Below, one piece after another: positions 8,551 through 16,272 of a stretch of DNA of 19,987 bases. Position 1 is the first letter of the stretch, and each line of letters starts with the position of its first letter. The notes under the pieces were generated by a model. The model saw nothing but the letters and a program-made list of their open reading frames with translations, did no database searches and was not told the DNA's origin. Both the position numbers and the translations under genes were made by a program. Source of the stretch: Akkermansia muciniphila (GTDB lineage: Bacteria > Verrucomicrobiota > Verrucomicrobiia > Verrucomicrobiales > V1-33); contig CALQKQ020000015.1 of the NCBI GenBank assembly GCA_943331195.2, forward strand, positions 1 through 19,987. The letters run 5' to 3'.

Positions 8551-9501
8551 TCAGGGGGCTTGAGGATTTGGGTTGGGTCCGGCGCGGAGGACGAGGGGGT
8601 GGCGGCGCTGGGCTTCGTCGCGCTTGAAGATAGGACCGACGGTAACCACGCAGGCGTCGCCTTGGGCTTTGACCCAAGCGCAATCGGGGGAGTCGGGTCC
8701 ACCTTCGTTAGGGTAGAAGGCGCTGGCCTTGGTGATGGGGGGGACGGCGCCATTGAGGCGTGGGGCGCTGAAGGTCACGGCGACCTGGGGGATGCCGGGT
8801 CGGGGGAGGGGGGCGGTGCTGTAGACTTCGACGAAGGCGGAGTGCTTGGCCCAGTAGGTGAAGTCGCTGCCCTCGAAGCGGAGGCTGCCCACTTCGAGCG
8901 CGGCTTTGCCTTGGGGCTGCACTCGGCAGGTATACCAAGTGACGGGCTGGCCGTCGCGGAGTTCGGCGGCACCTTGGTTGAGGCTCCAGGTGTAGCAGCC
9001 TTTGTTCCAAGCAAAGGGGCGCCGCACGCTAGCGAATTCGCCTTCATAGCCGGCGCTTTCCACGAGGCAGTCTGGTCCGGCGGGGCGCACGTGATCGAGG
9101 CCGATGAGGGTGAGGGGGTCGGCGGACCAGCGAGAGAAGATGGCCCCTGGGCCGAGGTGGACGCGGTCGCGGTGCTCGGCGTCGCGCCAACCGTTGATAT
9201 GAGTTTGGAGGCCGCCGTAAAAGCGCTGGCCATTCATTTCGGCGATGCCGCAGGGGGAGATGTAGAGATTGTATTCGGGGGGGAGGTCGCGGTCGATGGT
9301 GATGTCTACTTCGAGGGAGGTGAAGTGCGCGATGGGCTTAGCGAATTCCCACCAAATGTTAGCAAGGTGCCAAGGAAGCGGGGGGAGGGCCACGGCGGCG
9401 GCGGCGGCCATGGCTTCGGGAGAGGGTTGGGAGACGGGGAGCGGGGCGGGTTGGGCGGCGGCGGGGGCGGCCAGGAGGAGGAGGGAGAGGAGCGGGCGCA
9501 T
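8551..9501 (-). CDS. Secreted protein of unknown function, weakly DUF3472-like
   Basis: This 316-residue protein has a clear Sec signal peptide (RPLLSLLLLAAPAAA, probable cleavage near residue 16) followed by a Pro/Ala-rich spacer. The mature part is rich in Trp, aromatic residues and beta strands. The order FYGGLQT (about 94-100), AIFSRWS (120-126), an acidic/glycine patch ESAGYEG (148-154), PFAWNKGCYTW (162-172) and WYTCRV (189-194) resembles the DUF3472 pattern of secreted beta-sandwich proteins. I recall this pattern but could not test it. There are four to six cysteines, compatible with periplasmic disulfides. The gene lies 4 bp downstream of kbl and 1 bp upstream of the phosphoesterase, so co-transcription with threonine catabolism is likely. 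No enzymatic motif is evident. Confidence 0.8.
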   Translation of the reverse strand: MRPLLSLLLLAAPAAAQPAPLPVSQPSPEAMAAAAAVALPPLPWHLANIWWEFAKPIAHFTSLEVDITIDRDLPPEYNLYISPCGIAEMNGQRFYGGLQTHINGWRDAEHRDRVHLGPGAIFSRWSADPLTLIGLDHVRPAGPDCLVESAGYEGEFASVRRPFAWNKGCYTWSLNQGAAELRDGQPVTWYTCRVQPQGKAALEVGSLRFEGSDFTYWAKHSAFVEVYSTAPLPRPGIPQVAVTFSAPRLNGAVPPITKASAFYPNEGGPDSPDCAWVKAQGDACVVTVGPIFKRDEAQRRHPLVLRAGPNPNPQAP

Positions 9502-9505
9502 GGGG

Positions 9506-10702
9506 TTAGAGTCCGAGTTCGCGTTTCACGGCAAGGAAGGCCTGCAGGGCAAACTCTAGGTCTTGGCGTTGGTGGGAGGCGCTGATTTGGGTGCGGATGC
9601 GGGCTTGGCCTGCGGGCACCACGGGGAAGCTGAAGCCGACCACGTAGACGCCGTGGCGCAGCATGGCTTCGGCGAAGCGGGCGGCTAGGGCGGCATCGCC
9701 GAGCATGATCGGGACGATGGGGTGAGTGCCTGGGGCGATGTGGAATCCGGCCTCGGTCATGGCTTGGCGGAAGAAGCGGGTATTTTCCTCTAACTGGTCG
9801 CGCAGCTGGGTATCTTGTTTGAGCAGGGCGAGGGCCGCGAGGGAGCCGCCCGCGATGGCGGGAGCTAGGGTATTGGAAAAGAGATAGGGGCGGGAGCGCT
9901 GCCGGAGCAGCTCGATGATGTCGCGGCGCCCGCTGGTGTAGCCGCCGCTGGCCCCGCCGAGGGCCTTGCCGAGGGTTCCGGTGAGGATGTCGACGCGGTC
10001 CATGACTCCGCAGTGTTCGGGGGTACCGCGCCCGCGGGGGCCGAGGAAGCCGACGGCGTGGGAGTCGTCCACCATGACGAGGGCTCCGTAGCGGTCGGCG
10101 AGGTGACAGATTTCGCGGAGGGGGGCGATGAAGCCGTCCATGGAAAAGACGCCGTCGGTGGCGATCAAGCAGAAGCGGGCGCCCTGGGCCTTGGCTTGGA
10201 TGAGCTGGGTCTCGAGGTCGGCGAGGTCGCAGTTGCGGTAGCGAAAGCGGCGGGCTTTGCAGAGGCGTATGCCGTCGATGATGGAGGCGTGGTTGAGGGC
10301 GTCGCTGATGATGGCGTCCTCTGGGCCTAACAGGGTCTCAAAGAGGCCGCCATTGGCGTCGAAGCAGGAGGAATAGAGGATGGTGTCCTCGGTGCCGAGG
10401 AAGGCGCTGAGGCTGGCTTCGAGTTCTTGGTGAAGGCTTTGGGTGCCGCAGATGAAGCGCACGCTGGCGAGGCCGTAGCCCCAGTGGTCGAGGGCAGCGT
10501 GGGCGGCCTGGCGCACCTGGGGGTGTTGGGCGAGGCCGAGGTAGTTATTGGAGCAGAGGTTGAGGAGGGGAGGGCCGCCGTCGGCGGCGACGTGGGGGCC
10601 TTGTGGGGTGGTGATGCGGCGCTCGCGCTTCCAGGTGCCGGCGGCGCGGATGGCGTCGAGTTGGCCGGAGAGGTGGGCTTGGAATGGGGAATAGGCGGTC
10701 AT
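9506..10702 (-). CDS. kbl: Glycine C-acetyltransferase (2-amino-3-ketobutyrate CoA ligase)
   Basis: This PLP-dependent enzyme of the alpha-oxoamine synthase family converts 2-amino-3-ketobutyrate plus CoA into glycine and acetyl-CoA, the second step of threonine degradation. The 398-residue length matches the E. coli enzyme. Visible hallmarks are CSNNYLGL near residue 50, ASVRFICGTQSLHQELE, the ring-stacking region SSCFDANGG, DALNHASIIDG, the cofactor pocket VMVDDSHAVGFLG (209-221), and TGTLGKALGGASGG with the Schiff-base lysine at K246. Related AONS and ALAS enzymes are excluded mainly by the adjacent tdh and by close resemblance to Kbl throughout. It starts 90 bp after the tdh stop and is followed 4 bp later by the secreted-protein gene. 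There is no Shine-Dalgarno sequence. Confidence 0.97.
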   Translation of the reverse strand: MTAYSPFQAHLSGQLDAIRAAGTWKRERRITTPQGPHVAADGGPPLLNLCSNNYLGLAQHPQVRQAAHAALDHWGYGLASVRFICGTQSLHQELEASLSAFLGTEDTILYSSCFDANGGLFETLLGPEDAIISDALNHASIIDGIRLCKARRFRYRNCDLADLETQLIQAKAQGARFCLIATDGVFSMDGFIAPLREICHLADRYGALVMVDDSHAVGFLGPRGRGTPEHCGVMDRVDILTGTLGKALGGASGGYTSGRRDIIELLRQRSRPYLFSNTLAPAIAGGSLAALALLKQDTQLRDQLEENTRFFRQAMTEAGFHIAPGTHPIVPIMLGDAALAARFAEAMLRHGVYVVGFSFPVVPAGQARIRTQISASHQRQDLEFALQAFLAVKRELGL

Positions 10703-10792
10703 GGCGAGGAAGCGGGGAGCATCTCGGGCCGGCGGGCCGACCTAGGCGAGCTGCGGAGTGGGGAGTGGGTTGGCAGCAGCAGGGTGGCGGGC

Positions 10793-11821
10793 TCAGTTGG
10801 TCCAGTCCAGCACCACTTTACCGCAGGAGCCCGACTCCATGGCGGCGAAGCCCTGTTCGAAATCGGCGAAGGGGAAGCGGTGGGTGATGATGGGTTTTAA
10901 ATCCAGGCCGCTTTCTAACATGATGCTCATTTGATACCATGTTTCATACATTTCGCGTCCGTAGATGCCTTTGATGGTGAGCATGTTGAAGATGACCTTG
11001 TTCCAATCGATGTCGATGGGGCCGCTGGGGATGCCGAGCATCGCGATCTTGCCGCCGTGGCAGAGGTGGTCCACCATGGTGCGGAGGGCGGCCCCGCTGC
11101 CGCTCATTTCCAAGCCGACATCGAAGCCCTCGCGGATGCCGAGGGCGAGTTTGGTGGCGGCGAGGTCGCCGGTGGCGGCGTGGAGGGCGGCGGTGGCCCC
11201 CATGCGGCGGGCGAGGTCGAGGCGGTACTCATTGACGTCGGTGATGACGATGTGGCGGGCTCCGGCGCGCTTGAGGACGGGGATGGCCATGATGCCGATG
11301 GGACCGGCTCCGGTGATGAGGACGTCTTCGCCGAGGACGTTGAAGGCTAGGGCGGTGTGCACGGCGTTGCCGAAGGGATCGAAGATGGCGGCGACTTCGG
11401 GGTCGACGCCATCGCGGTGGTGCCAGACGTTGGTCATGGGGACGGCGATGAGTTCGGCGAAGGCACCGGGGCGGTTGACGCCGATGCCGACGGTGTCTTT
11501 GCAGAGGTGGCGGCGCCCGGCGAGGCAGTTGCGGCAGCGGCCGCAGACCACGTGGCCCTCGGCGCTGACGCGTTCGCCGGGGTGGAAGTCGCTGACATTG
11601 GAGCCGACCTGGACGACTTCGCCGACGAATTCGTGGCCGACCACCATGGGGATGGGGATGGTTTTTTGGGCCCAGGGGTCCCATTTGTAGATATGGAGGT
11701 CGGTGCCGCAGATGCCGGTTTTGTGGACGCGGATGAGGACGTCGTTGATGCCGACGGCGGGTTCGGGAACATCTTGCAGCCAGAGGCCGCGTTCCGCATG
11801 GGCTTTGACGAGGGCTTTCAT
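10793..11821 (-). CDS. tdh: L-threonine 3-dehydrogenase (zinc-dependent MDR type)
   Basis: Oxidises L-threonine with NAD+ to 2-amino-3-ketobutyrate in the cytoplasm. The 342-residue product is nearly the same length as E. coli Tdh. The catalytic zinc site is visible as C38 in TGICGTDLHIY and H63-E64 in VVGHEFVG. The structural zinc cysteines are present at 93, 96, 99 and 107 (CGRCRNC...C). The Rossmann nucleotide-binding turn is GAGPIG at 171-176. The downstream segment IKGIYGREMYETWYQM is characteristic of Tdh among medium-chain dehydrogenases. It is the first gene of the minus-strand cluster, ahead of kbl, and is divergent from an XRE-cupin regulator whose start lies 98 bp away. Both zinc sites look intact. 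Confidence 0.97.
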   Translation of the reverse strand: MKALVKAHAERGLWLQDVPEPAVGINDVLIRVHKTGICGTDLHIYKWDPWAQKTIPIPMVVGHEFVGEVVQVGSNVSDFHPGERVSAEGHVVCGRCRNCLAGRRHLCKDTVGIGVNRPGAFAELIAVPMTNVWHHRDGVDPEVAAIFDPFGNAVHTALAFNVLGEDVLITGAGPIGIMAIPVLKRAGARHIVITDVNEYRLDLARRMGATAALHAATGDLAATKLALGIREGFDVGLEMSGSGAALRTMVDHLCHGGKIAMLGIPSGPIDIDWNKVIFNMLTIKGIYGREMYETWYQMSIMLESGLDLKPIITHRFPFADFEQGFAAMESGSCGKVVLDWTN

Positions 11822-11919
11822 GTCGGGAGGGCAGGCGAAGGGGACAATCCGCTGGGGATAGGCTGGATTTGAACCTTCCGGTATGCAAGATGTATCTCCG
11901 GGATATCGTATGCGGCATC
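11822..11919. promoter_or_regulatory. Divergent control region between tdh and the XRE-cupin regulator
   Basis: These 98 bp separate two divergent starts and should hold both promoters. On the regulator-proximal side there are short symmetric elements: AGATgtATCT at 11888-11897, GATATC at 11902-11907 and ATGCgGCAT at 11910-11918, plus a direct repeat GTATGC at 11881 and 11908, 27 bp apart. These could be operator half-sites for the regulator, but they are short and untested. No convincing -35/-10 pair was found by eye. An in-frame ATG at 11890 exists for the regulator, which would put some of these elements inside its coding region. Confidence 0.4.
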
Positions 11920-12513
11920 ATGCCGGTTCGGATCAAAAAAACACCTGTGGCGGCGCCGGATGCGCTGAGCCGCCACCTGGGGGCGCGGCTGCGCCAGTTG
12001 CGCGCGGGCCGGGGCTGGTCCCTGGAGGCTTTGTCGAATGCTAGTGGGGTGAGCCGCTCCATGTTGAGCGAGATTGAGCGGGAGCAGGCCAATCCAACCC
12101 TAGCGGTGACGTTGCGCATTGCCCAGGCCTTTGGGCTGTCTTTGGACGATTTGATCGAGTCTCCTGGGGCGACGGCGGCGGTGACGGTGATTCGGAAAAA
12201 CGACCGCGCGTTTCACTATCGGTCGGAGGGGAATTGCCGCATTCGCACGCTGAGTCCGCTGCATTTGGAGAAGGACGTGGAGTTTTACGAAGTGGCCCTA
12301 GGGCGGGGCGGGGCGCTGCGCAGTGCGGCGCACTTTGGGGGCACGCGGGAGTTCATCACCGTGGTCAAGGGGCAGTTAGAAGTGGAAGCGGCGGGGGAGC
12401 GGGACCTGCTCCATGGGGGCGATTCGGCGACGTATCGCGCGGACGTGCCGCACGCGTTGACGAATTCTGGGCGCGGCGAAGCGCTGGTTTTTCTGGTGGT
12501 GATCTACCCCTGA
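11920..12513 (+). CDS. XRE-family transcriptional regulator with C-terminal cupin domain
   Basis: The 197-residue product has an N-terminal lambda-repressor-like HTH at about 17-71 (LGARLRQLRAGRGWSLEALS, then SGVSRSMLSEIEREQANPTL) and a C-terminal cupin from about 125 (GGTREFITVVKGQLEVEA through VPHALTNSGRGEALVFLVVI). This architecture, a PuuR/HipB-like HTH plus a small-molecule-sensing cupin, is common among regulators of amino-acid and amine metabolism. The divergent position to tdh suggests that it controls the tdh-kbl cluster and itself, perhaps sensing threonine or a product. That is inference. The ATG at 11920 is preferred because residues added by upstream starts (ATG 11890, TTG 11869) do not resemble the family. 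There is no Shine-Dalgarno sequence. Confidence 0.93.
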   Translation: MPVRIKKTPVAAPDALSRHLGARLRQLRAGRGWSLEALSNASGVSRSMLSEIEREQANPTLAVTLRIAQAFGLSLDDLIESPGATAAVTVIRKNDRAFHYRSEGNCRIRTLSPLHLEKDVEFYEVALGRGGALRSAAHFGGTREFITVVKGQLEVEAAGERDLLHGGDSATYRADVPHALTNSGRGEALVFLVVIYP

Positions 12514-12615
12514 GGGGGGGCGGCGGCCTTGACTTCAAGTCTTGACACTCCGCCTGGGGACGCCCAGTTTTGCCGTCGGATTTTCATCCAGCAAACCCTT
12601 CAACGAACCACAGTT

Positions 12616-13698
12616 ATGTCAACCAAAGTAGGAGTCATCGGAGCCGGCGGCATGTTGCAATATCATGCGGCCGGGTTCCGTCAGGCGGGCGCGGAGATCG
12701 TGGCCGTGGCCGACGCCGCGCCGGGAGCGGCTGCCAAGGCGGCGGAGAAATGGAACATCGCGCGGGCCTTCGACTCGGTCGAGGCCATGTTGGCGGCGTG
12801 TCCGGAGATTGATGCCGTGAGCATCATTGTTCCTAACAAGTTTCACAAACCGTTGGCGATTCAGTGCCTGGAGGCGGGGAAGCATGTTTTTTCGGAAAAG
12901 CCGCCGGCGCTGAATGCTGGGGAGGTGGGGGAAATCATGGAGGCGGCGCGGGCGGCGGGGAAGCAGGTGCTGTTTAATTTCAACAATCGGGCCCGGCCGG
13001 AATCCCAGGCGATGATGAGGTATATTGAGGGTGGGGTGGTGGGGCGGATCAATTCGGCGCAGGCGAAGTGGATTCGGCGCACGGGCATTCCTGGGTTTGG
13101 GGGATGGTTCACTACCAAGGAGTTATCGGGGGGCGGGCCGCTCATCGACTTGCTGCACATGGTGGATCTAGCGATGTATTTCATGGGGTATCCGGAGCCG
13201 GCGCATGTGTTGGGGCAGACGTTTGCGGACTTCATTCAAGACAAGGCCTTCAAGGGTCCTTGGGGAATCCCGGACCGCGTGGGAGGCACGACGGATGTGG
13301 AAAATGCGGCACACGGTTTTGTGACGTTCAAGAGTGGGCAGGTGCTTTCGCTGCAGGTTTCCTGGGCGGAGATGATCAAGCGCGAGGAGGTTTCGGTGGT
13401 CTTTCAGGGGACCAAGGCTGGCGGCAAAGTGGAGCGGCTCTTTGGCACGGATGGGCTGGATGATACTGCTTTGGACACCTGCGAACTCTATGTGCAGGAA
13501 AACGGCCACAGCGTGAATCGCAGCATCACCGTTCCGGCCTGTGAGGACATGGGGCGGATCGGTTCCGCCGCTAACTTTATTGAAGCGATTGAGGGCCGCG
13601 CGGCCCCGCTCAATACCCCCGAGCAGGCCTTGCGCTTGATGCAGGTGATCGACGCCATTTACGCGTCAGCGGCGAGTGGTCAGCCGGTTTCGATCTAA
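12616..13698 (+). CDS. Gfo/Idh/MocA family NAD(P)-dependent oxidoreductase
   Basis: This 360-residue cytoplasmic dehydrogenase of the glucose-fructose oxidoreductase/inositol dehydrogenase family typically acts on cyclic polyols, sugars or sugar nucleotides. The N-terminal Rossmann fold begins KVGVIGAGGM and is followed by IVAVADAAPG. The family signature SEKPPALN carries the conserved catalytic-region lysine at K95. The C-terminal alpha/beta domain contains GGGPLIDLLHMVDLAM (172-187), whose Asp178 and His181 match the family's DxxxH active-site pattern. The substrate cannot be named. The frame is open upstream to 12529, but the ATG at 12616 directly precedes the Rossmann strand. The 102-bp gap from the regulator contains a small inverted repeat GACTTcAAGTC (12531-12541). 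An intrinsic terminator follows 19 bp after the stop. Confidence 0.93.
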   Translation: MSTKVGVIGAGGMLQYHAAGFRQAGAEIVAVADAAPGAAAKAAEKWNIARAFDSVEAMLAACPEIDAVSIIVPNKFHKPLAIQCLEAGKHVFSEKPPALNAGEVGEIMEAARAAGKQVLFNFNNRARPESQAMMRYIEGGVVGRINSAQAKWIRRTGIPGFGGWFTTKELSGGGPLIDLLHMVDLAMYFMGYPEPAHVLGQTFADFIQDKAFKGPWGIPDRVGGTTDVENAAHGFVTFKSGQVLSLQVSWAEMIKREEVSVVFQGTKAGGKVERLFGTDGLDDTALDTCELYVQENGHSVNRSITVPACEDMGRIGSAANFIEAIEGRAAPLNTPEQALRLMQVIDAIYASAASGQPVSI

Positions 13699-13717
13699 GG
13701 CCTAATCGTTATCTTCG

Positions 13718-13759
13718 ACCTGCTTCCCCGAGCGATGGCTTCGGGGAAGCAGGTTTTTT
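13718..13759 (+). terminator. Rho-independent terminator of the Gfo/Idh/MocA gene
   Basis: A perfect 14-bp inverted repeat (left arm 13718-13731, right arm 13741-13754, core CCTGCTTCCCCGA) with a 9-base loop is followed directly by six T residues at 13754-13759. Its position 19 bp past the stop at 13698 and the T-run on the plus strand assign it to that gene. On the minus strand the hairpin has no T-run, so it is a weaker terminator for the convergent gene. Confidence 0.95.
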
Positions 13760-13809
13760 GATGGAGACTAGGCTAGGCTAAGTGAGGTTTTGGAGTATCG
13801 GATGGCGCT

Positions 13810-16272
13810 TCAGGGAGCGGTGGGCAAGGGGAGCGAGGCGGTGAAGGACAGCTCGGGATCGCCGCGGCGCTGCAGGCTTTCGCAGAGTTGGCGCAGGCTT
13901 GGCTGGAGCTGATGGACGCTGGATGTGCCGTTGTAGATGAGGGTTACGGGCTCGGAAAAGTCGACGAGGCGGTCATCGAGGAGGAGGGAGACTCCCGAGG
14001 CGTTGCTGGCTGCGGTAACCGTGAGGGTATTGTCGCGGCAAGTGACTTCGAAGCGTTCCTCGCGGGTGGGGGTGGCGGCGCGCAGCCAGAAGAAATCTTG
14101 AATGACCTGGTCGGTGACGACCCAGGTGAGTTCGCGAGGGGCGGCTTGGCGCACGGCGGGGTAGAGGTCGGCGATGCTGTCGCGGTCGGGCAAGCCGGAG
14201 TGGGGATGTTCGGCGATGAATTGGACTTGGACGGGATAGATGTCGCGGCGGGAGCCTTGGAGGCGCTGGATGGCCTCGGCGAAATCGCGGCAGCGCTGAA
14301 TGCGGCCGTGGGCGCTATCTTTTTCTCCGATCATGCAAATGAAGGCGGTGTTGCGCAGGGTGTCGGCGACGGCACCGTCGGCGAGGGCGGCTCCGCTAGC
14401 GTGGATGGCGGCGAAGCGGTCGGGCATTTTGGGGCCCATGGCGAAGGCGCCGTAGCCGCCGTGGGAGTAGCCCATGAGGAAGACTTTGGAGGGGTCGACG
14501 TCGCCGCAGAGGAGGAACTGTTGCACCAGGTTAGCCATGAGGGGGTAGGCGTAGCCGGTGTAGAAGCCGTTCCAGGTGTTGTCAGGGGCGCGGAGGGCGA
14601 GGTAGCGGTATCCGCCGACCTCGGGGTGGTCGCGGTAGTAGGTTTGCATGCGGAGCCACTGGCTGTCGTTGAATTCCTGGGTGGTGCCGCCGCCGCCGTG
14701 CATGGCGATGACGAGGCCCCAGCCTTTGGCGGGGCGGGTGCCCACGGTTTTGACGGTATAGGGGCTGAGGTGGTCTTCGAAGCGGACTTTGTTATCGGCG
14801 AAGTCCTGGCGGAGCGATCCGTGGTTAGGGGAGTTTTGAAAGGCTTCCCAGGCGAGGCGGCGCACGGCGGGCTCGTTGCCCTGGAGGAGGGCATTGAGGT
14901 CGGCGGGGAAGGCGTAGGAGGCCTGGGCGGCCGGGGCCAGCTGGAAGAATCCGGCTAGGGCCGCTTGGAGGGTCGCGGCTTGCGCGGGCGGGGCGGTTAG
15001 CGGCACGGGGGGGGCTTGGTAGCACACTTGGGGAGGGAGGGCCACGGGGGGGATGCCGCTCATGAAGAGATTGAGGAGGTCCTCGGGGGCGGTGCCGCTG
15101 GTATAGTATTGTTTTTGCCGGGTGCCTCCGGCTTCGGTTTCGACGAGGAAGGTGCGCTGGGCTGGCAGGGAAAAACTGAGGTGGTCGTTCATGTCCGCGC
15201 TGGGGTCTTTGCTGAGGCCTTCGAAGCGGATGGCGGGATCGGCGGCATCGGTGACGGTGACCTTGGCGACGACGCGTTCACCGACGGGTCGATTGAAGGC
15301 CTGGAGGTTGAGGCGCACCTGGTTTTTGGGGGCGGGAGCGGCTTTGGCGGCGTAGCGCTCGGTGACATCGATGGCGGGAACGTAGTCGACTTCCTTGGCC
15401 CAAGAGAGGGGGAAGGGGAGGCCGGTGCGGCGGAAGCTGCTAGCGTAAATGGCGTGCTCGGGTCGGCCGGGGACGGCTTGGGAGGCGTTGTGGGCGAACC
15501 AGCCGCGGTCCAGGCCTGCGGGATCGGCTTCGGCGGCGCCCATGAAGTGCCAGGCACCGTCCCAGATTTCCACCCAGGTGTGGTTGCCGCTGAGGTTGGT
15601 CCACAGGGGGGTGCCGACGACGCGGGCGGGGATGCCGACGGAGCGGCAGGCGTCTACGAGCAGGATGGAGAGGCCAGTGCAGGTGGCCACTTGGGTGTCC
15701 ATGGTTTCGAAGGGGCCCTGGTCGGGGATGCGGCGCTTGCGGGAATACTTGACGCCCAATTGGGCGAAGAGCTTTTGGTTGATGGCCTGGGCGGCGGCGG
15801 AGAGGCTAGAGCACTCTTTGACCAAGGGCAGGCAGAGGCCGCTGAGCCGCTCCCTCCAGTTGTCGCGGTCTTCGCTGACGCTGGCGTAGGGGAGGACGTC
15901 GTTGAGGAAAATGTCCTCGGGGACGGCCTTGGTCCAGGGGAAGGCCTCGGCGGCGGCATAGGCCCGGCGCACATTTTCGCGCAGGTAGGCCCCGGACAGA
16001 GCCGCGAGGTCGCGCGCGGGCATGTTTTCGATGAGGAACTGGAGGCCTTGCCGCTCTTTTCCGGAGGCTTGCATGAGGGCATCCGCCAAGCTGGCCTGGT
16101 TGGAGCCGGCCTTTTGGAGGACGGTTTCCACGGCGTCCGGCCACCAGCGCGGGGGCGCTGGCTCGGCCCGGCAGGGCAGGAGGAGCGCGGCGGGGAGGAG
16201 GCAGCTCAGGATTTTCCCGGGGAGTCGGCTCGGGGGCGGCAGCGGGGGCGAGGGAGGAGAGGAAGGTTTCAT
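13810..16272 (-). CDS. Secreted two-domain protein: transglutaminase-like domain fused to alpha/beta-hydrolase domain
   Basis: This 820-residue protein has a proline-rich start and then a hydrophobic signal segment (ILSCLLPAALLLPC), indicating export. Residues about 130-260 form a transglutaminase-like fold: nucleophile-type C198 in VATCTGLSILLVDACRSVGIPARVVG and H231 in GNHTWVEIWDGAWHFMGAAE. The third residue of the triad is not obvious: an Asp is usual a little after the His, and E248 or D250 are the candidates. A beta-rich linker follows (about 310-385). From about 510 there is an alpha/beta hydrolase: MHGGGG (524-529) as oxyanion turn, the nucleophile elbow GYSHGG with S603 (601-606), and a late histidine near EHPHSG (H689 or H691). 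The arrangement resembles esterase/PHB-depolymerase-like enzymes. Joint action on a cross-linked or ester-bearing extracellular polymer is conceivable but unproven. It is monocistronic and convergent with the Gfo/Idh/MocA gene. Confidence 0.87.
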   Translation of the reverse strand: MKPSSPPSPPLPPPSRLPGKILSCLLPAALLLPCRAEPAPPRWWPDAVETVLQKAGSNQASLADALMQASGKERQGLQFLIENMPARDLAALSGAYLRENVRRAYAAAEAFPWTKAVPEDIFLNDVLPYASVSEDRDNWRERLSGLCLPLVKECSSLSAAAQAINQKLFAQLGVKYSRKRRIPDQGPFETMDTQVATCTGLSILLVDACRSVGIPARVVGTPLWTNLSGNHTWVEIWDGAWHFMGAAEADPAGLDRGWFAHNASQAVPGRPEHAIYASSFRRTGLPFPLSWAKEVDYVPAIDVTERYAAKAAPAPKNQVRLNLQAFNRPVGERVVAKVTVTDAADPAIRFEGLSKDPSADMNDHLSFSLPAQRTFLVETEAGGTRQKQYYTSGTAPEDLLNLFMSGIPPVALPPQVCYQAPPVPLTAPPAQAATLQAALAGFFQLAPAAQASYAFPADLNALLQGNEPAVRRLAWEAFQNSPNHGSLRQDFADNKVRFEDHLSPYTVKTVGTRPAKGWGLVIAMHGGGGTTQEFNDSQWLRMQTYYRDHPEVGGYRYLALRAPDNTWNGFYTGYAYPLMANLVQQFLLCGDVDPSKVFLMGYSHGGYGAFAMGPKMPDRFAAIHASGAALADGAVADTLRNTAFICMIGEKDSAHGRIQRCRDFAEAIQRLQGSRRDIYPVQVQFIAEHPHSGLPDRDSIADLYPAVRQAAPRELTWVVTDQVIQDFFWLRAATPTREERFEVTCRDNTLTVTAASNASGVSLLLDDRLVDFSEPVTLIYNGTSSVHQLQPSLRQLCESLQRRGDPELSFTASLPLPTAP

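Noticed and set aside
8437..9585. A 382-codon plus-strand open frame antisense to kbl, the DUF3472-like gene and the phosphoesterase
   Set aside because: It is Gly/Glu/Ala-rich low-complexity sequence with no family motif, opposite three well-supported minus-strand genes. Stop codons are rare on this G-rich strand, so long shadow frames are expected.
12542..12547. TTGACA as a -35 box for the Gfo/Idh/MocA gene
   Set aside because: The hexamer is perfect, but the positions at 16-18 bp downstream read CAGTTT or similar, a poor -10, so I do not call a promoter.
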